A stretch of DNA of 64,000 nt from Ruminococcus sp. (GTDB lineage: Bacteria; Bacillota; Clostridia; Oscillospirales; Ruminococcaceae). This document shows positions 1 to 9,191 of this stretch, in pieces. Position numbers and translations under genes: made by a program. Below the pieces are notes generated by a model. That model was not told where the DNA came from. It did no database searches and saw only the letters and a list, made by a program, of their open reading frames with translations. The DNA is taken from assembly GCF_019423705.1 (NCBI RefSeq), contig NZ_JAHZAX010000004.1, positions 62,001-126,000 on the forward strand, in the 5' to 3' direction. Positions within the stretch are counted from its first letter, which is position 1. Every line of letters starts with the position of its first letter.

Positions 1-1
1 T

Positions 2-583
2 AAAAACGGCATTGGTATGGGTCTTGCCACCACATTCGTGCTGGTGTGCTCAAACTTTGTTATATCCCTGCTGAAAAACGTTATCCCCAAAGCAGTTCGT
101 CTGCCTTGCTTCATCGTTATAATCGCAGGCTTCGTTACACTTATCGAATTTCTTATGAAAGGCTATATCCCTGAGCTTTACAGCGCTCTCGGCGTGTTCC
201 TTTCTCTTATCACAGTAAACTGTATAATTCTCGGCAGAGCGGAAGCTTTTGCAAGCAAGAACAAGCTTCTACCCTCTGTTCTTGACGGCCTTGGAATGGG
301 TCTTGGCTTTACGCTTTCACTCTTCACAATGGGCTCGATCAGAGAGATACTTGGCACAGGCTCTTGGTTCGGTTTCAAGATACCATTCATCTGCGATAAT
401 CCTATGACCGTGTTCATTATGCCAGCAGGCGGATTTTTCGTGCTGGGCTGTCTTATCGCAATCGTAAACAAGATTGCAAACAAGAAACCGCCGCAGGAGA
501 TATCCTGCTCGGGCTGCCCGAATGCAGCGCTTTGTAAGGGTCAATGCAAAGTTGAGATCGAAGCAGAAAAGGAGGCTGAATAA
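2..583 (+). CDS. rnfE: Electron transport complex subunit RnfE (5' partial)
   Basis: Integral membrane subunit of the Rnf ferredoxin:NAD+ oxidoreductase, which couples reduced ferredoxin oxidation to ion export. The reading frame is open from base 2, so the true start lies outside the window; the first in-frame ATG is at 17. The RnfE/NqrD-type hydrophobic pattern is clear, including a GVFLSLITVNC segment and the LGMGLGF and REILGTG motifs. The C-terminus carries a soluble tail with four cysteines (CSGCPNAALCKGQC) followed by a charged end, which is not part of the core membrane fold. The TAA stop overlaps the rnfA ATG by one base, so translation is probably coupled. Confidence 0.93.
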   Translation, partial: KNGIGMGLATTFVLVCSNFVISLLKNVIPKAVRLPCFIVIIAGFVTLIEFLMKGYIPELYSALGVFLSLITVNCIILGRAEAFASKNKLLPSVLDGLGMGLGFTLSLFTMGSIREILGTGSWFGFKIPFICDNPMTVFIMPAGGFFVLGCLIAIVNKIANKKPPQEISCSGCPNAALCKGQCKVEIEAEKEAE

Positions 584-1152
584 TGAGCTATATCCTTATA
601 CTTATCGGCTGCGTGTTCGTTAATAACGTTGTGCTTTCGCAGTTTATGGGCATATGCCCTTTCCTTGGCGTTTCAAAGCAGATGAAATCATCTGTCGGAA
701 TGGGCGCAGCGGTAATATTCGTTATGATATGCGCAACCGCTATCACATACCCCGTTTACAGACTGCTGGAGCATTTCGGCATTGAGTACCTCAAAACCGT
801 GGCGTTCATTCTCGTTATCGCAATGTTCGTTCAGCTTGTTGAGATCGTGATGAAAAAGATGATGCCGCCGCTTTACAAGGCTCTCGGCGTTTATCTGCCC
901 CTTATCACAACGAACTGCGCCGTGCTTGGCGTAACGATCGGAAATATCGACAACGGCTATAACTTCCTTCAGTCACTCACAAACGCACTTGGAACAGGTC
1001 TTGCCTTTACATTGGCGCTTCTCCTTTTCAGCGGCGTGAGAGCAAGGATAGAGAATTGCGATTTCCCAGAAACTTTCAAGGGTGTTCCTGCGACCCTTAT
1101 CGCCGCTTCAATAGTATCCCTTAGCTTTATGGGCTTCTCTGGAATAATCTGA
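583..1152 (+). CDS. rnfA: Electron transport complex subunit RnfA
   Basis: Membrane subunit of the Rnf complex, about 189 residues, the usual family length, with about six hydrophobic segments. The N-terminus has the family pattern NNVVLSQFMGICPFLGVS with a conserved cysteine, and a second LITTNCAVLGV segment mirrors the one in RnfE; in the family these paired cysteines bind an iron centre between RnfA and RnfE. The start ATG overlaps the rnfE stop (TAATG), and GGAGG lies a few bases upstream. The following gene is not rnfB as usual but a HgdB-like protein. Confidence 0.95.
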   Translation: MSYILILIGCVFVNNVVLSQFMGICPFLGVSKQMKSSVGMGAAVIFVMICATAITYPVYRLLEHFGIEYLKTVAFILVIAMFVQLVEIVMKKMMPPLYKALGVYLPLITTNCAVLGVTIGNIDNGYNFLQSLTNALGTGLAFTLALLLFSGVRARIENCDFPETFKGVPATLIAASIVSLSFMGFSGII

Positions 1153-1169
1153 TAATCTGATAATTTGAT

Positions 1170-2432
1170 ATGAAACACACAAGGGCTGAATTTACAAAGG
1201 CGATGAAAAAGACCCACACTATATTGATACCCTCGATGTTGGATTTTCACTTTCCGCTGCTGAAATACGCATTTTTGAGCGGCGGATATAAGTGCGATGT
1301 TATCGGGGTGAATGAATACAGTCGGGCGGAAATGATAAGCGCAGGCTGGGAATATTCAAATAACGACGTTTGCTTTCCCTGCAATCTCATAATAGGGCAG
1401 TTTATATGTGCATTAAAAAGCGGCAAATATGACACTGCAAAAACAGCCCTGCTCCTGCCGCAAACAGGTGGAGGGTGCAGAGCGTGCAATTACATTATGC
1501 TGCTGAGGAAAGCCCTTTTGAAGGCCGGCCTGCAAAATGTTCCTGTGGTGTCGCTGAATGTCAGCGGCGTTGAAAAGCACAGCGGATTTTCCATAACGCC
1601 GAAAATGGTGCTGACGGCTTGTGCGGCCATATATTACAGCGATCTGCTTTTGTATCTTTACAACGAGATTTCGCCTTATGAGCTGAAAAAAGGCGAAGCC
1701 CTCGGCATTGTCCGACGTTGGAACAGCAGGCTTTCGAAGCTTTTTGAGCAAGGCAAAGCCGCCGACCCGATCGCAATGCCCGTGATATTCCGCAAGATAT
1801 GCGAAAGCTTTGCAGAGATAAAATGCAATAAAAGCAGACAGGTCAAGAAGATCGCCATAACGGGGGAGCTTTACATAAAGTTCTGCGCTCTCGGCAACGG
1901 CGAAACGGAGAAATACCTCCGTGACCTCGGCTGTCAGATATATATGAGTGGCTTTGTGCCATATATAATGTACCTCGCCGATTCCTGCACAAATGACGAT
2001 AACATTTACGGCAGAAAAACTTTGGCTGGCGTGGGGGCAAAAGCTCTCATCGGCTATATGAAAATGCTTTGGCGCAAGATGAATTTGGCGCTCGTGCAAA
2101 GCGGCTTTGAGCCTATGGAGGAATATGGGGCATTAAAAAGCTACGGCGAAAGCTTTGGCTGCCTTGGCGAAACAATGGGCGACGGCTGGCTTATCGGAGC
2201 GGAAATGTGCTCAGCGCTGAAAAACGGCTGCAAAGGCGTTGTGATACTGTTGCCATTCGGCTGTCTTGTTAGCCACACCTGCGCAAGGGGCATAATAAAG
2301 CGCATAAAAAAGATTTATCCCGAAAGCATTATCACCGCCGTTGATTACGATTCTGGCACGGCGGACGTGAATATCAAAAACCGCATTAAGATGACCCTTG
2401 ATTTTATGGATAATATAACAAGACCAAACTAA
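1170..2432 (+). CDS. HgdB/DUF2229-like 2-hydroxyacyl-CoA dehydratase-family protein
   Basis: About 420 residues resembling the cysteine-rich dehydratase-type region found in large acyl-CoA dehydratase activase-related proteins and in HgdB/FldB-type subunits. Family-like features are VCFPCNLIIG, GGGCRACNY, and a C-terminal GWLIGAEM...LPFGCLVSHTCARG...VDYD block; the cysteines are candidate 4Fe-4S ligands. No ASKHA activase domain is fused to it and none is encoded in the visible neighbourhood. It sits between rnfA and rnfB with short gaps, so it is probably transcribed with the rnf operon. The start is uncertain: ATG 1170 has a poor ribosome site, and ATG 1203 is an alternative. Substrate unknown; an electron-bifurcation or radical dehydratase role is inference. 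Confidence 0.7.
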   Translation: MKHTRAEFTKAMKKTHTILIPSMLDFHFPLLKYAFLSGGYKCDVIGVNEYSRAEMISAGWEYSNNDVCFPCNLIIGQFICALKSGKYDTAKTALLLPQTGGGCRACNYIMLLRKALLKAGLQNVPVVSLNVSGVEKHSGFSITPKMVLTACAAIYYSDLLLYLYNEISPYELKKGEALGIVRRWNSRLSKLFEQGKAADPIAMPVIFRKICESFAEIKCNKSRQVKKIAITGELYIKFCALGNGETEKYLRDLGCQIYMSGFVPYIMYLADSCTNDDNIYGRKTLAGVGAKALIGYMKMLWRKMNLALVQSGFEPMEEYGALKSYGESFGCLGETMGDGWLIGAEMCSALKNGCKGVVILLPFGCLVSHTCARGIIKRIKKIYPESIITAVDYDSGTADVNIKNRIKMTLDFMDNITRPN

Positions 2433-2471
2433 ATAAATTTGAAAATTGAAATTTTGAAAGAGGAGAATGAT

Positions 2472-3263
2472 ATGGAATATTTGATCCCTTTGGCTATATT
2501 TGCCGCCTTGGGCATATTGGCAGGCGTTCTGCTGACGGTGGCTTCAAAGGTTTTCGCCGTTGAGACCGACGAAAGAGCTGACGCTATCGCAGAAGCCCTT
2601 CCGCAGGCAAACTGCGGCGCTTGCGGCTTTTCGGGCTGCGCAGACTATGCAGATGCTATCGTCCACAAGGGCGCAGAGTGCAACCTTTGCCGTCCGGGTG
2701 GCGAAGCTGCCGCAAAGAAGATCGCCGAGATTATGGGCGTTGAAGTGTCCGCCGCAGAGCCGCAGGTGGCATTCGTCCGCTGTTCGGGAGACTGTTCTCA
2801 CACGCCCCATAAATACGACTTTGACGGCATTCAAAGCTGCGCCGCCTGCAACAGATTTTACAACGGCAGCAAGCTTTGCACAAGCGGCTGTCTCGGCTAC
2901 GGCGACTGCATAGCAGTATGTTCGCAGGGTGCGATCTCTATCGTAGACGGTATCGCCGTTATCGACAAGGCAAAGTGTATGGGCTGCGGACTTTGCGCAA
3001 AGGCTTGCCCAAACGGACTTATCGCCGTGAGAAAAATTTCGCAAAGCGTTGATATCTGCTGCTCGTCAAAGGACGTGGGCAGAGTGACACGCTCCGTTTG
3101 TCCAAACGGCTGCATAGGCTGCAAGCTCTGCGAAAAGAATTGCCCGTCTGGCGCAATAACAGTTCAGAACAACCACGCTGTTATAGATTACGACAAGTGC
3201 ACAAACTGCGGCAAATGCACAGAGGTCTGCCGTGTACACGCTGTTAGAAATATTTTGCAATGA
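2472..3263 (+). CDS. rnfB: Electron transport complex subunit RnfB (ferredoxin-like)
   Basis: Iron-sulfur subunit that delivers electrons into the Rnf complex. It has an N-terminal membrane anchor (about residues 1-25), then the RnfB/NqrB-type four-cysteine domain (CGACGFSGC with a later CNLC), then several ferredoxin-type 4Fe-4S motifs (CMGCGLCAKACP, CIGCKLCEKNCP, CTNCGKCTEVC). About 263 residues. The ATG at 2472 is chosen because AGGAGA lies 6-11 bases upstream; an in-frame TTG at 2439 would add 11 unconserved residues. It is the last rnf gene; a strong bidirectional terminator follows. Confidence 0.95.
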   Translation: MEYLIPLAIFAALGILAGVLLTVASKVFAVETDERADAIAEALPQANCGACGFSGCADYADAIVHKGAECNLCRPGGEAAAKKIAEIMGVEVSAAEPQVAFVRCSGDCSHTPHKYDFDGIQSCAACNRFYNGSKLCTSGCLGYGDCIAVCSQGAISIVDGIAVIDKAKCMGCGLCAKACPNGLIAVRKISQSVDICCSSKDVGRVTRSVCPNGCIGCKLCEKNCPSGAITVQNNHAVIDYDKCTNCGKCTEVCRVHAVRNILQ

Positions 3264-3307
3264 TAGAATGTGCGAAGTAATGTAAACACCAAGGGGAAGA
3301 AACCGAC

Positions 3308-3334
3308 GGGACGTCGAGGACGCCGTTCCCTACA
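3308..3334 (+). repeat. Dispersed intergenic palindromic repeat, variant B
   Basis: Reads GGGACGTCGAGGACGCCG then TTCCCTACA. A near copy is at 24917-24943. It ends in the complement of the TGTAGGG tag shared with the main repeat family of this window. Confidence 0.7.
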
Positions 3335-3337
3335 ATA

Positions 3338-3372
3338 AAAATGCTCTCCTATTTTGTTAGGAGAGCATTTTT
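3338..3372. terminator. Bidirectional terminator between rnfB and cysN
   Basis: Perfect stem ATGCTCTCCT / AGGAGAGCAT with an 8-base loop, flanked by A-runs on the left and T-runs on the right, so it can end transcription from both convergent operons. Confidence 0.9.
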
Positions 3373-3376
3373 GTTA

Positions 3377-3401
3377 TGTAGGGGCGACCTGTGGTCGCCC
3401 G
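3377..3401 (+). repeat. Dispersed palindromic repeat, GACC type
   Basis: TGTAGGGG tag followed by arms GGGCGACC and GGTCGCCC with loop TGT. Confidence 0.85.
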
Positions 3402-3440
3402 CTTGATCTACGTTTTATTTAATCAGCGTTAATTTAGTCT

Positions 3441-5138
3441 TTACGCCTTAGAAGCATTCTTGAAAGATATCTTTCTGTATGCGTCAAAGCTCATATACTG
3501 GTTGAGCAGCTTGTTTCTTGACTCTTCCTCAGAACCAAGGTATTCCTCAAGGAACTTTGCAGCCTCTTCCTCAGATGATACAAGCACCTTGAAGCCACGG
3601 CCGTTTATAACAGGCACGCCGCTGTACTTGTATTCGCTGATAGGCTGGATAGCTGTGATCTTCTTGCCCCTTACTGTAACGGCGATAGAATCTCTCAGCA
3701 CGAGAATGTCGAAATCGTCAGGATAATCATAGCTTTCGCCCTTTGTCGGTATCTCGTCGCCGACTGTGTATGTCTTGCTTACTGTGTTGTATTTGAGCAC
3801 CGCAAGGCTTTCTGCGTCATAGTAGAATTCCTCGAAAATGTCGCCTCTTGCCTCAAGATCGCCCTGCTTGAATGAAGCCTTGCCCGAGAACTCGCCGCTC
3901 TTCTGATCGAGGGCTTCAACAACGCCGCAGGCTGATGTCATATTTGATACTCTGTCGATAAGGATAAGCTCGCCCAAAGTTTTGTGATATTCAAACTGAT
4001 CTGCAACGATAGCTTCTGAAAGCACGATCTCGCAAAGTGCGATACCGTTCTTTGAAAGGCTCTCCGCAGGCTTGTGCTCGCCTGTGTTAACGTCAACAGC
4101 GTAATTGATCTTTGTGAGGATACCTGTGATAGTCTTTGTGCCAAGCTTTACAAGATAGTCCTTGCCGGCTGTAAGCGGAGCGTCGTCCATCCAAAGAAGC
4201 ATTACAGTCAGCTTCTTGTATGCCGCAAGGTCTGTGTCCTTTACCAGCACGCAGCCTCTTGATACGTCAACTTCTTTGTCGAGGGTGATAGTAACAGGCT
4301 GACCCTTGTAAGCTGTCTGAACGTCCTTTGCCGCTGCAAGGATCTGCTTGACGTGTATCTTCTCGTTGCTTGGCAGAGCGATGATCTCATCGCCGACATT
4401 CACGCTGCCTGATTCGATCTGACCCTGAAAACCACGGAAATCGCTGTTCGGACGGCATACTCTCTGTACAGGCATATAAAAGCCCTGCTCTGTATCAAGG
4501 TCGATATCAACGTTCTCGAGATATTCAAGAAGCGGCTCGCCCTTATACCAGCCGATCTTGTCGGACTTTACTGTAACATTGTCGCCCTCTGTTGCAGAAA
4601 GGGGAATGATCTTTACGTTCTCAAGCTTGAGCTCCTTTGAAAGCTCAGCAATCTGCTGCTCGATAGCCTTGAACCTTGCCTCGTCATAGTCGATAAGATC
4701 CATCTTGTTTACTGCGAAAACAAAGTATCTTATACCCATAAGGCGGCAGATACGAGCGTGACGGCGTGTCTGAACAAGCACGCCCTGTGAAGCGTCCACA
4801 AGGATAACGGCAAGGTCAGCGAATGAAGCGCCAACAGCCATATTTCTTGTGTATTCTTCGTGACCCGGAGTGTCCGCAACGATGAAGCTTCGGTTGTCTG
4901 TGGTGAAATATCTGTATGCAACGTCGATAGTGATGCCCTGCTCACGTTCTGCCATAAGTCCGTCAAGCAGCAGTGAATAGTCTATCTTTCCCCCTCTGCT
5001 TCCCACTTTGGAATCAAGCTCAAGCGCTTTTTCCTGATCGGCGTAAAGAAGCTTTGCGTCGTAAAGGATATGACCGATAAGCGTTGACTTTCCGTCGTCC
5101 ACGCTTCCGCAAGTAATAAATTTCAATAAGCCTTTCAT
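3441..5138 (-). CDS. cysN: Sulfate adenylyltransferase subunit 1 (GTPase), extended
   Basis: GTP-hydrolysing subunit of ATP sulfurylase, which activates sulfate to APS with CysD. GTPase motifs are clear: GSVDDGKST at residues 11-19, DTPGHEEYTRNM, and NKMD. An EF-Tu-like beta-barrel region follows. At 565 residues it is roughly 90 longer than a typical CysN. The extra C-terminal part (FDILVLRDS...VPVINGRGFKV...) has no second P-loop, so it is not a CysN-CysC APS kinase fusion, in keeping with the AprAB route, which uses APS directly. The start ATG overlaps the cysD stop by one base (TAATG). Last gene of the sulfate operon. Confidence 0.93.
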   Translation of the reverse strand: MKGLLKFITCGSVDDGKSTLIGHILYDAKLLYADQEKALELDSKVGSRGGKIDYSLLLDGLMAEREQGITIDVAYRYFTTDNRSFIVADTPGHEEYTRNMAVGASFADLAVILVDASQGVLVQTRRHARICRLMGIRYFVFAVNKMDLIDYDEARFKAIEQQIAELSKELKLENVKIIPLSATEGDNVTVKSDKIGWYKGEPLLEYLENVDIDLDTEQGFYMPVQRVCRPNSDFRGFQGQIESGSVNVGDEIIALPSNEKIHVKQILAAAKDVQTAYKGQPVTITLDKEVDVSRGCVLVKDTDLAAYKKLTVMLLWMDDAPLTAGKDYLVKLGTKTITGILTKINYAVDVNTGEHKPAESLSKNGIALCEIVLSEAIVADQFEYHKTLGELILIDRVSNMTSACGVVEALDQKSGEFSGKASFKQGDLEARGDIFEEFYYDAESLAVLKYNTVSKTYTVGDEIPTKGESYDYPDDFDILVLRDSIAVTVRGKKITAIQPISEYKYSGVPVINGRGFKVLVSSEEEAAKFLEEYLGSEEESRNKLLNQYMSFDAYRKISFKNASKA

Positions 5139-6037
5139 TAGAAATAGCCCTCCCTTTTTCTTCTTTCCATAGAGCCTGCCGCCTCGTTGTCGATAACTCT
5201 CGATGTTCTCTCAGATGAAACAGAGCTGAGGGTCTCGTCGATGATCTCGTCAAGAGTGTGTGCTGTCGATTCGATACCGCCTGTCAGAGGATAGCAGCCA
5301 AGCGTTCTGAAACGAACTGACTTCATCTCAGGCACTTCGCCTTCCTTCAGCGGGAATCTGTCGTCGTCAACCATTATGATGTTGCCGTCACGGTAAACGA
5401 CAGGTCTTTCTGCGGCGAAATAAAGCGGCACGATGTCGATGTTCTCACGCTTTATGTACTGCCAGATGTCTTTCTCTGTCCAGTTTGAGATAGGAAAAAC
5501 TCTTATGCTCTCGCCCTTGTTGATCTTTGTGTTGTAAAGCTTCCACATTTCAGGACGCTGATTTTTCGGATCCCACGCCTGCGCTGCGTTTCTGAATGAG
5601 AAAATTCTCTCTTTTGCTCTTGATTTTTCCTCGTCACGTCTGCCGCCGCCGAAAGCCGCTGTGAAGCCGTACTTTGTAAGCGCCTGCTTGAGCGCCTGCG
5701 TTTTCATAATGTCTGTGTAAGCTGCGCCGTGATCGAATGGATTGATACCGTTCTTTACGCCTTCTTCATTTGTGTAGACCAGCATTTCGATACCAAGCTT
5801 CTTTGCCTGGTCGTCACGGAACTTTATCATATCCTTGAATTTCCAGGTGGTGTCGATGTGCATAAATGGGAAAGGTGGCTTTTCGGGATAAAATGCCTTC
5901 ATTGCAAGATGAAGCATTACAGAGCTGTCCTTGCCTATGGAATAAAGCATAACAGGCTTTTCACATTCCGCAGCAACCTCTCTTATGATGTATATTGCCT
6001 CAGCTTCAAGCTCGTCGAGGTGTGAAAATTCGCTCAT
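5138..6037 (-). CDS. cysD: Sulfate adenylyltransferase subunit 2
   Basis: Catalytic PP-loop subunit of ATP sulfurylase (ATP + sulfate to APS + PPi). It shows the signature [22 protein letters not shown], and [16 protein letters not shown], and is about 299 residues, the normal size. The ATG at 6037 is chosen because AGGAGGAC precedes it closely; an upstream in-frame start at 6070 adds 11 residues without family similarity. It lies between aprB and cysN and is translationally coupled to cysN. Confidence 0.96.
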   Translation of the reverse strand: MSEFSHLDELEAEAIYIIREVAAECEKPVMLYSIGKDSSVMLHLAMKAFYPEKPPFPFMHIDTTWKFKDMIKFRDDQAKKLGIEMLVYTNEEGVKNGINPFDHGAAYTDIMKTQALKQALTKYGFTAAFGGGRRDEEKSRAKERIFSFRNAAQAWDPKNQRPEMWKLYNTKINKGESIRVFPISNWTEKDIWQYIKRENIDIVPLYFAAERPVVYRDGNIIMVDDDRFPLKEGEVPEMKSVRFRTLGCYPLTGGIESTAHTLDEIIDETLSSVSSERTSRVIDNEAAGSMERRKREGYF

Positions 6038-6071
6038 AGTCTGTCCTCCTAATAATTTATATTTAAACATT

Positions 6072-6386
6072 TTAGTATTTGTTTGACTGCTTTGTATCGA
6101 CGTCGATCTCAGAGGTCTCGCCGTCGGGGTGATTTATTATCCAGCGGAGAATGTCTCCGTCCTTTTCGGTGTGAACAAGGCTTCCCATTCCGCCGATATC
6201 AGCGCCGAGATAGAAATTAACGGCGTGAACAGGGCATTCTTTTATACAAGATGTGCAGCCCCAGCAGTTTTTCGGATATTTGATGTAAGCCTTGCCGTTC
6301 TCGTCCTGCTTTATAAGCGTTCCGGGGCAGACGCCACGGCATCTTCCGCAGCCGATACATTTTGACTTATCTATCGCTATGCTCAT
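6072..6386 (-). CDS. aprB: Adenylylsulfate reductase beta subunit, short form
   Basis: Ferredoxin-like electron-transfer subunit for APS reduction. Two 4Fe-4S motifs are visible: C10, C13, C16, C20 and C41, C44, C47, C51, the second with the aromatic spacing CWGCTSC seen in AprB. At 104 residues it lacks most of the long C-terminal tail that wraps AprA in dissimilatory sulfate reducers. Its start overlaps the end of aprA by 20 bases. With cysDN, sulfate transporter genes and no sat/dsr genes, an assimilatory role is the best reading. Confidence 0.88.
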   Translation of the reverse strand: MSIAIDKSKCIGCGRCRGVCPGTLIKQDENGKAYIKYPKNCWGCTSCIKECPVHAVNFYLGADIGGMGSLVHTEKDGDILRWIINHPDGETSEIDVDTKQSNKY

Positions 6387-8049
6387 AATGCTCCCCCTCC
6401 CCGATAAGGTCTCTGAATATTATCCTGATCTCGCCGTTTTCAAGCTTTGAGTTGACGTATTTGTGCCAGTTCTGATCGTCCTTTTCAGGATAATCGAGAT
6501 TTTCCGCAAAGCTGTGCCAGCGTGTTTCTTTTCTTGCTTTAAGATGAGCGATAACGCTGCGGCAAACCGTCAGCCTCTCTCTCAGCTCGTAAATATACAT
6601 AAGCTCTTGGAAGTCCTCTGCGCCAAGACTGTCGGAAAGGGTCTGGAGCTGTCTGATCTTGTAATCTGCAATATCGAGCTGCTTCTCGTTGAAGCGGTAA
6701 TTTGTCTTTATGCCCCCTGCGTATGAATCCATAACGGTCTGCATTGCCTCTTCAAGCTGCTCAGCAGAGAACTGTCTTTCGCCCTTTTTGAGGAAGCCTT
6801 CAACCTCTGCGATGTGGGCATTTTCGGAAGCTTCTGATATCTCGCCGCAGCTTTCGTTCTCAATGAACTTTGCCGCCGCAAGTGCTGCGATCTCGCCCTC
6901 GGCAAGTGCGCCTGTAACATATTTCTGCGGACAGCCGCCTGCAACGTCGCCAGCAGCGTAAAGTCCCTTGACTGTGGTGGCTCTGTTATCGTCCACCCAG
7001 TAACCGCTTGCGGTGTGACCGCCAACGATGTAAGGCTCTGTTCCCTCGATCTCAACATTCTGCTGAGAAGGCTTTTTGCCGCTCTCTATCCATTTGAGTG
7101 TCTGAGAAGGCGCCATATTGAGATAAGCTTTCAAAAGCGATTCGTCCTGCTCATCGGAAATGCCCTCAGTCCTCAGATAACAAGGGCCTCTGCCCTCGAT
7201 ATTTTCCATAACAGTTCCGTAAACACGTTCGGAAGTTGTTATGCCGTATTTTGTCTCGTAAACTTCACCCAGCGAGTTGACCTGCTTTGCGCCAACGCCC
7301 TGCGCAAGAGTTCCTGTCGGAGCGATAGTGTCCTTGCAGCGGAGTGCGATGAAGCGCATTTCAAATGTGGTCATCTCAGCGCCGGCCTTAATGCCCATTG
7401 CGTATCCTGCGCCCGTGTTGAATGGGGGATACCACATTTTGTGACGTGAGAAACCAGGGTTGTTTGGCTTGTAAAGTCCAGCCGCACCGCCTGTGGCAAC
7501 GATAACAGCCTTTGCTTCGATAGTATAGAAAGTGTCGTTTTCAATGCCGAAGCCGAATGCGCCGTTTATGCGGTTGTCCTTGACGTCAAAATCCGTGATG
7601 TTCACATTGTTGAGCACCGTCACGTTTTCAAGCGCCGAAACAGCGTCCGCAAGTATCGGCTTGATGTTCTCGCCGTTTATTTTAAGGTTGCGGTTGCCTC
7701 GTGTGACGTATTTGCCGTTTTCGTCTTTAAGTATCACAAGACCCAGCTTTTCGAGCCTTTCGGTCACGCTGTTGAGCCTTTCAGACATTGAAAGCAGCAG
7801 ATCGCCTCTTACGATATCCGCAGCGTCCTTTCTTGCATAATCAACATAATCCTGCGGCTTTCTGCCCTCGGTTATGTAAGCGTTAAGAGCGTTTACGCCT
7901 GCCGCCAAACAGCCCGAACGCTTGATGTTAGCCTTTTCGCAGATAAGAACCTTGGCGTTTGAATGTTCCGAAATGGCCAGCGCCGCATAACAGCCGGCCG
8001 TTCCACCGCCAATGATAAGTATATCCGTTTGAAGCTTTTCCTTTTTCAT
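6367..8049 (-). CDS. aprA: Adenylylsulfate reductase alpha subunit
   Basis: FAD subunit of the fumarate reductase/succinate dehydrogenase flavoprotein superfamily that reduces APS to sulfite and AMP. The N-terminal dinucleotide fold ILIIGGGTAGCYAA, an internal ATGGAAGLYKPN segment and a late GLYAAGDVAGG...VTGALAEG block are visible. It is 560 residues, shorter than the dissimilatory enzymes (about 650). The neighbours aprB and cysDN fix the assignment over a generic fumarate reductase. It follows cysA after an 84-base gap and has an AGGGG ribosome site. Confidence 0.9.
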   Translation of the reverse strand: MKKEKLQTDILIIGGGTAGCYAALAISEHSNAKVLICEKANIKRSGCLAAGVNALNAYITEGRKPQDYVDYARKDAADIVRGDLLLSMSERLNSVTERLEKLGLVILKDENGKYVTRGNRNLKINGENIKPILADAVSALENVTVLNNVNITDFDVKDNRINGAFGFGIENDTFYTIEAKAVIVATGGAAGLYKPNNPGFSRHKMWYPPFNTGAGYAMGIKAGAEMTTFEMRFIALRCKDTIAPTGTLAQGVGAKQVNSLGEVYETKYGITTSERVYGTVMENIEGRGPCYLRTEGISDEQDESLLKAYLNMAPSQTLKWIESGKKPSQQNVEIEGTEPYIVGGHTASGYWVDDNRATTVKGLYAAGDVAGGCPQKYVTGALAEGEIAALAAAKFIENESCGEISEASENAHIAEVEGFLKKGERQFSAEQLEEAMQTVMDSYAGGIKTNYRFNEKQLDIADYKIRQLQTLSDSLGAEDFQELMYIYELRERLTVCRSVIAHLKARKETRWHSFAENLDYPEKDDQNWHKYVNSKLENGEIRIIFRDLIGEGEHYEHSDR

Positions 8050-8132
8050 TTCTTCAACCCCTTTTAGAAATTGGTTTTCTATATTTCCGATATAAAATAT
8101 ATCATATAAATGTTAGCAAACAATGAACGATG

Positions 8133-9191
8133 TCAAATAAATACCGAGCCTTCGTCCAGCGCCTTGTTTTCAAGAAGATGAGCCTTGCCACCGGCGGTCA
8201 CGAACAGCCTGTAAATAAATACGCTGACCTTTTCGCCGACCTCAACAGTCGGTTCGTCAAGTCCACGCCTTGCTGTGAGAAGTTCTCCGTTGGTGCGTAT
8301 CTTAAGCTCTGTCGTGTCGCCTCTGAATGAAACACGCTCAACAACGCCCTCGGAAGCGGAACTGCCGTAACGCATAAATTCCGTCTTTTTTGCAACCTTT
8401 ACGAACTCAGGTCTGATGATAGCCTCGTCAGCGTTTTCCACCTCGTCAAAGGTGTTGAACTTCTGATAGTCTTTAACAACAGTCGTGTGTCCGAAAAACG
8501 CCGCCGAAAACGCCGTCTGTGGGTTTTGATAAACTTGATAAGGCGTTCCGATCTGCTCGATACGGCCTCTGTTGGTAATGATTATCTCGTCTGCGACCTC
8601 GATAGCCTCGTCCTGATCGTGGGTAACGAAAATGCTCGTCACCCCAAGCTTTTCGATCATATCCTTGAGCCAGATCCTAAGGTCTTGCCTTACCTTTGCG
8701 TCGATAGCGGCGAAAGGCTCGTCAAGGAGCAAAAGCTGTGGGTTCGGCGCTAAGGCTCTTGCAAAAGCTACACGCTGGCGCTGTCCGCCCGAAAGCTGTG
8801 AAGGGTAACGCTTTTCAAGTCCCTCCAGCCCGATGAGCTTTATAAGTTCCATAACACGTTCTTTTGTGTATTTCTTGTCAGCTTTTTGAACTTTAAGACC
8901 GAAAGCCACGTTGTCATAAACTGTCATATATCTGAAAAGAGCGTAGTTCTGAAACACAAAACCGATTCCACGCTGACTTGGTTTCAGATCGTTCACCACC
9001 TTGCCGTCAATAACGATCTCGCCGCTGTCGGGGGTCTCAAGTCCTGCTATCATTCGCAGGATAGTGGTCTTGCCGCTGCCGCTTGGGCCTAAAAGGCCGA
9101 TAAGCTTGCCCTTTTCTATTCCGAAATTCACGTTGTCGGAAGCCTTGTAATCTCCGAAAACCTTGTTTATATTTCTAAGCTCAACGTACAT
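8133..9191 (-). CDS. cysA: Sulfate ABC transporter ATP-binding protein
   Basis: ATPase of the sulfate/thiosulfate importer. Walker A GPSGSGKTT, Q-loop FQNYALFRYMT, signature LSGGQRQRVAFARAL, Walker B LLLLDEPFAAID and the H-loop are all present, followed by a C-terminal regulatory TOBE-like domain. About 352 residues from the ATG at 9191; ATG 9197 (two codons earlier) is also possible, with an AAGGG site upstream. The gene start lies inside the last codons of cysW, so the two are coupled. Confidence 0.93.
   Translation of the reverse strand: MYVELRNINKVFGDYKASDNVNFGIEKGKLIGLLGPSGSGKTTILRMIAGLETPDSGEIVIDGKVVNDLKPSQRGIGFVFQNYALFRYMTVYDNVAFGLKVQKADKKYTKERVMELIKLIGLEGLEKRYPSQLSGGQRQRVAFARALAPNPQLLLLDEPFAAIDAKVRQDLRIWLKDMIEKLGVTSIFVTHDQDEAIEVADEIIITNRGRIEQIGTPYQVYQNPQTAFSAAFFGHTTVVKDYQKFNTFDEVENADEAIIRPEFVKVAKKTEFMRYGSSASEGVVERVSFRGDTTELKIRTNGELLTARRGLDEPTVEVGEKVSVFIYRLFVTAGGKAHLLENKALDEGSVFI

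Noticed and set aside
1413..2099. Long open frame antisense to the HgdB-like gene
   Set aside because: No ribosome site or family similarity; it shadows a clearly coding frame.
3441..5138. CysN-CysC bifunctional enzyme, suggested by its extra length
   Set aside because: The extension has no second P-loop or other APS kinase motif.
6072..8049. AprAB as evidence of dissimilatory sulfate respiration
   Set aside because: Short subunits, cysDN and a sulfate ABC importer, and no dsr, sat or qmo genes in the window.
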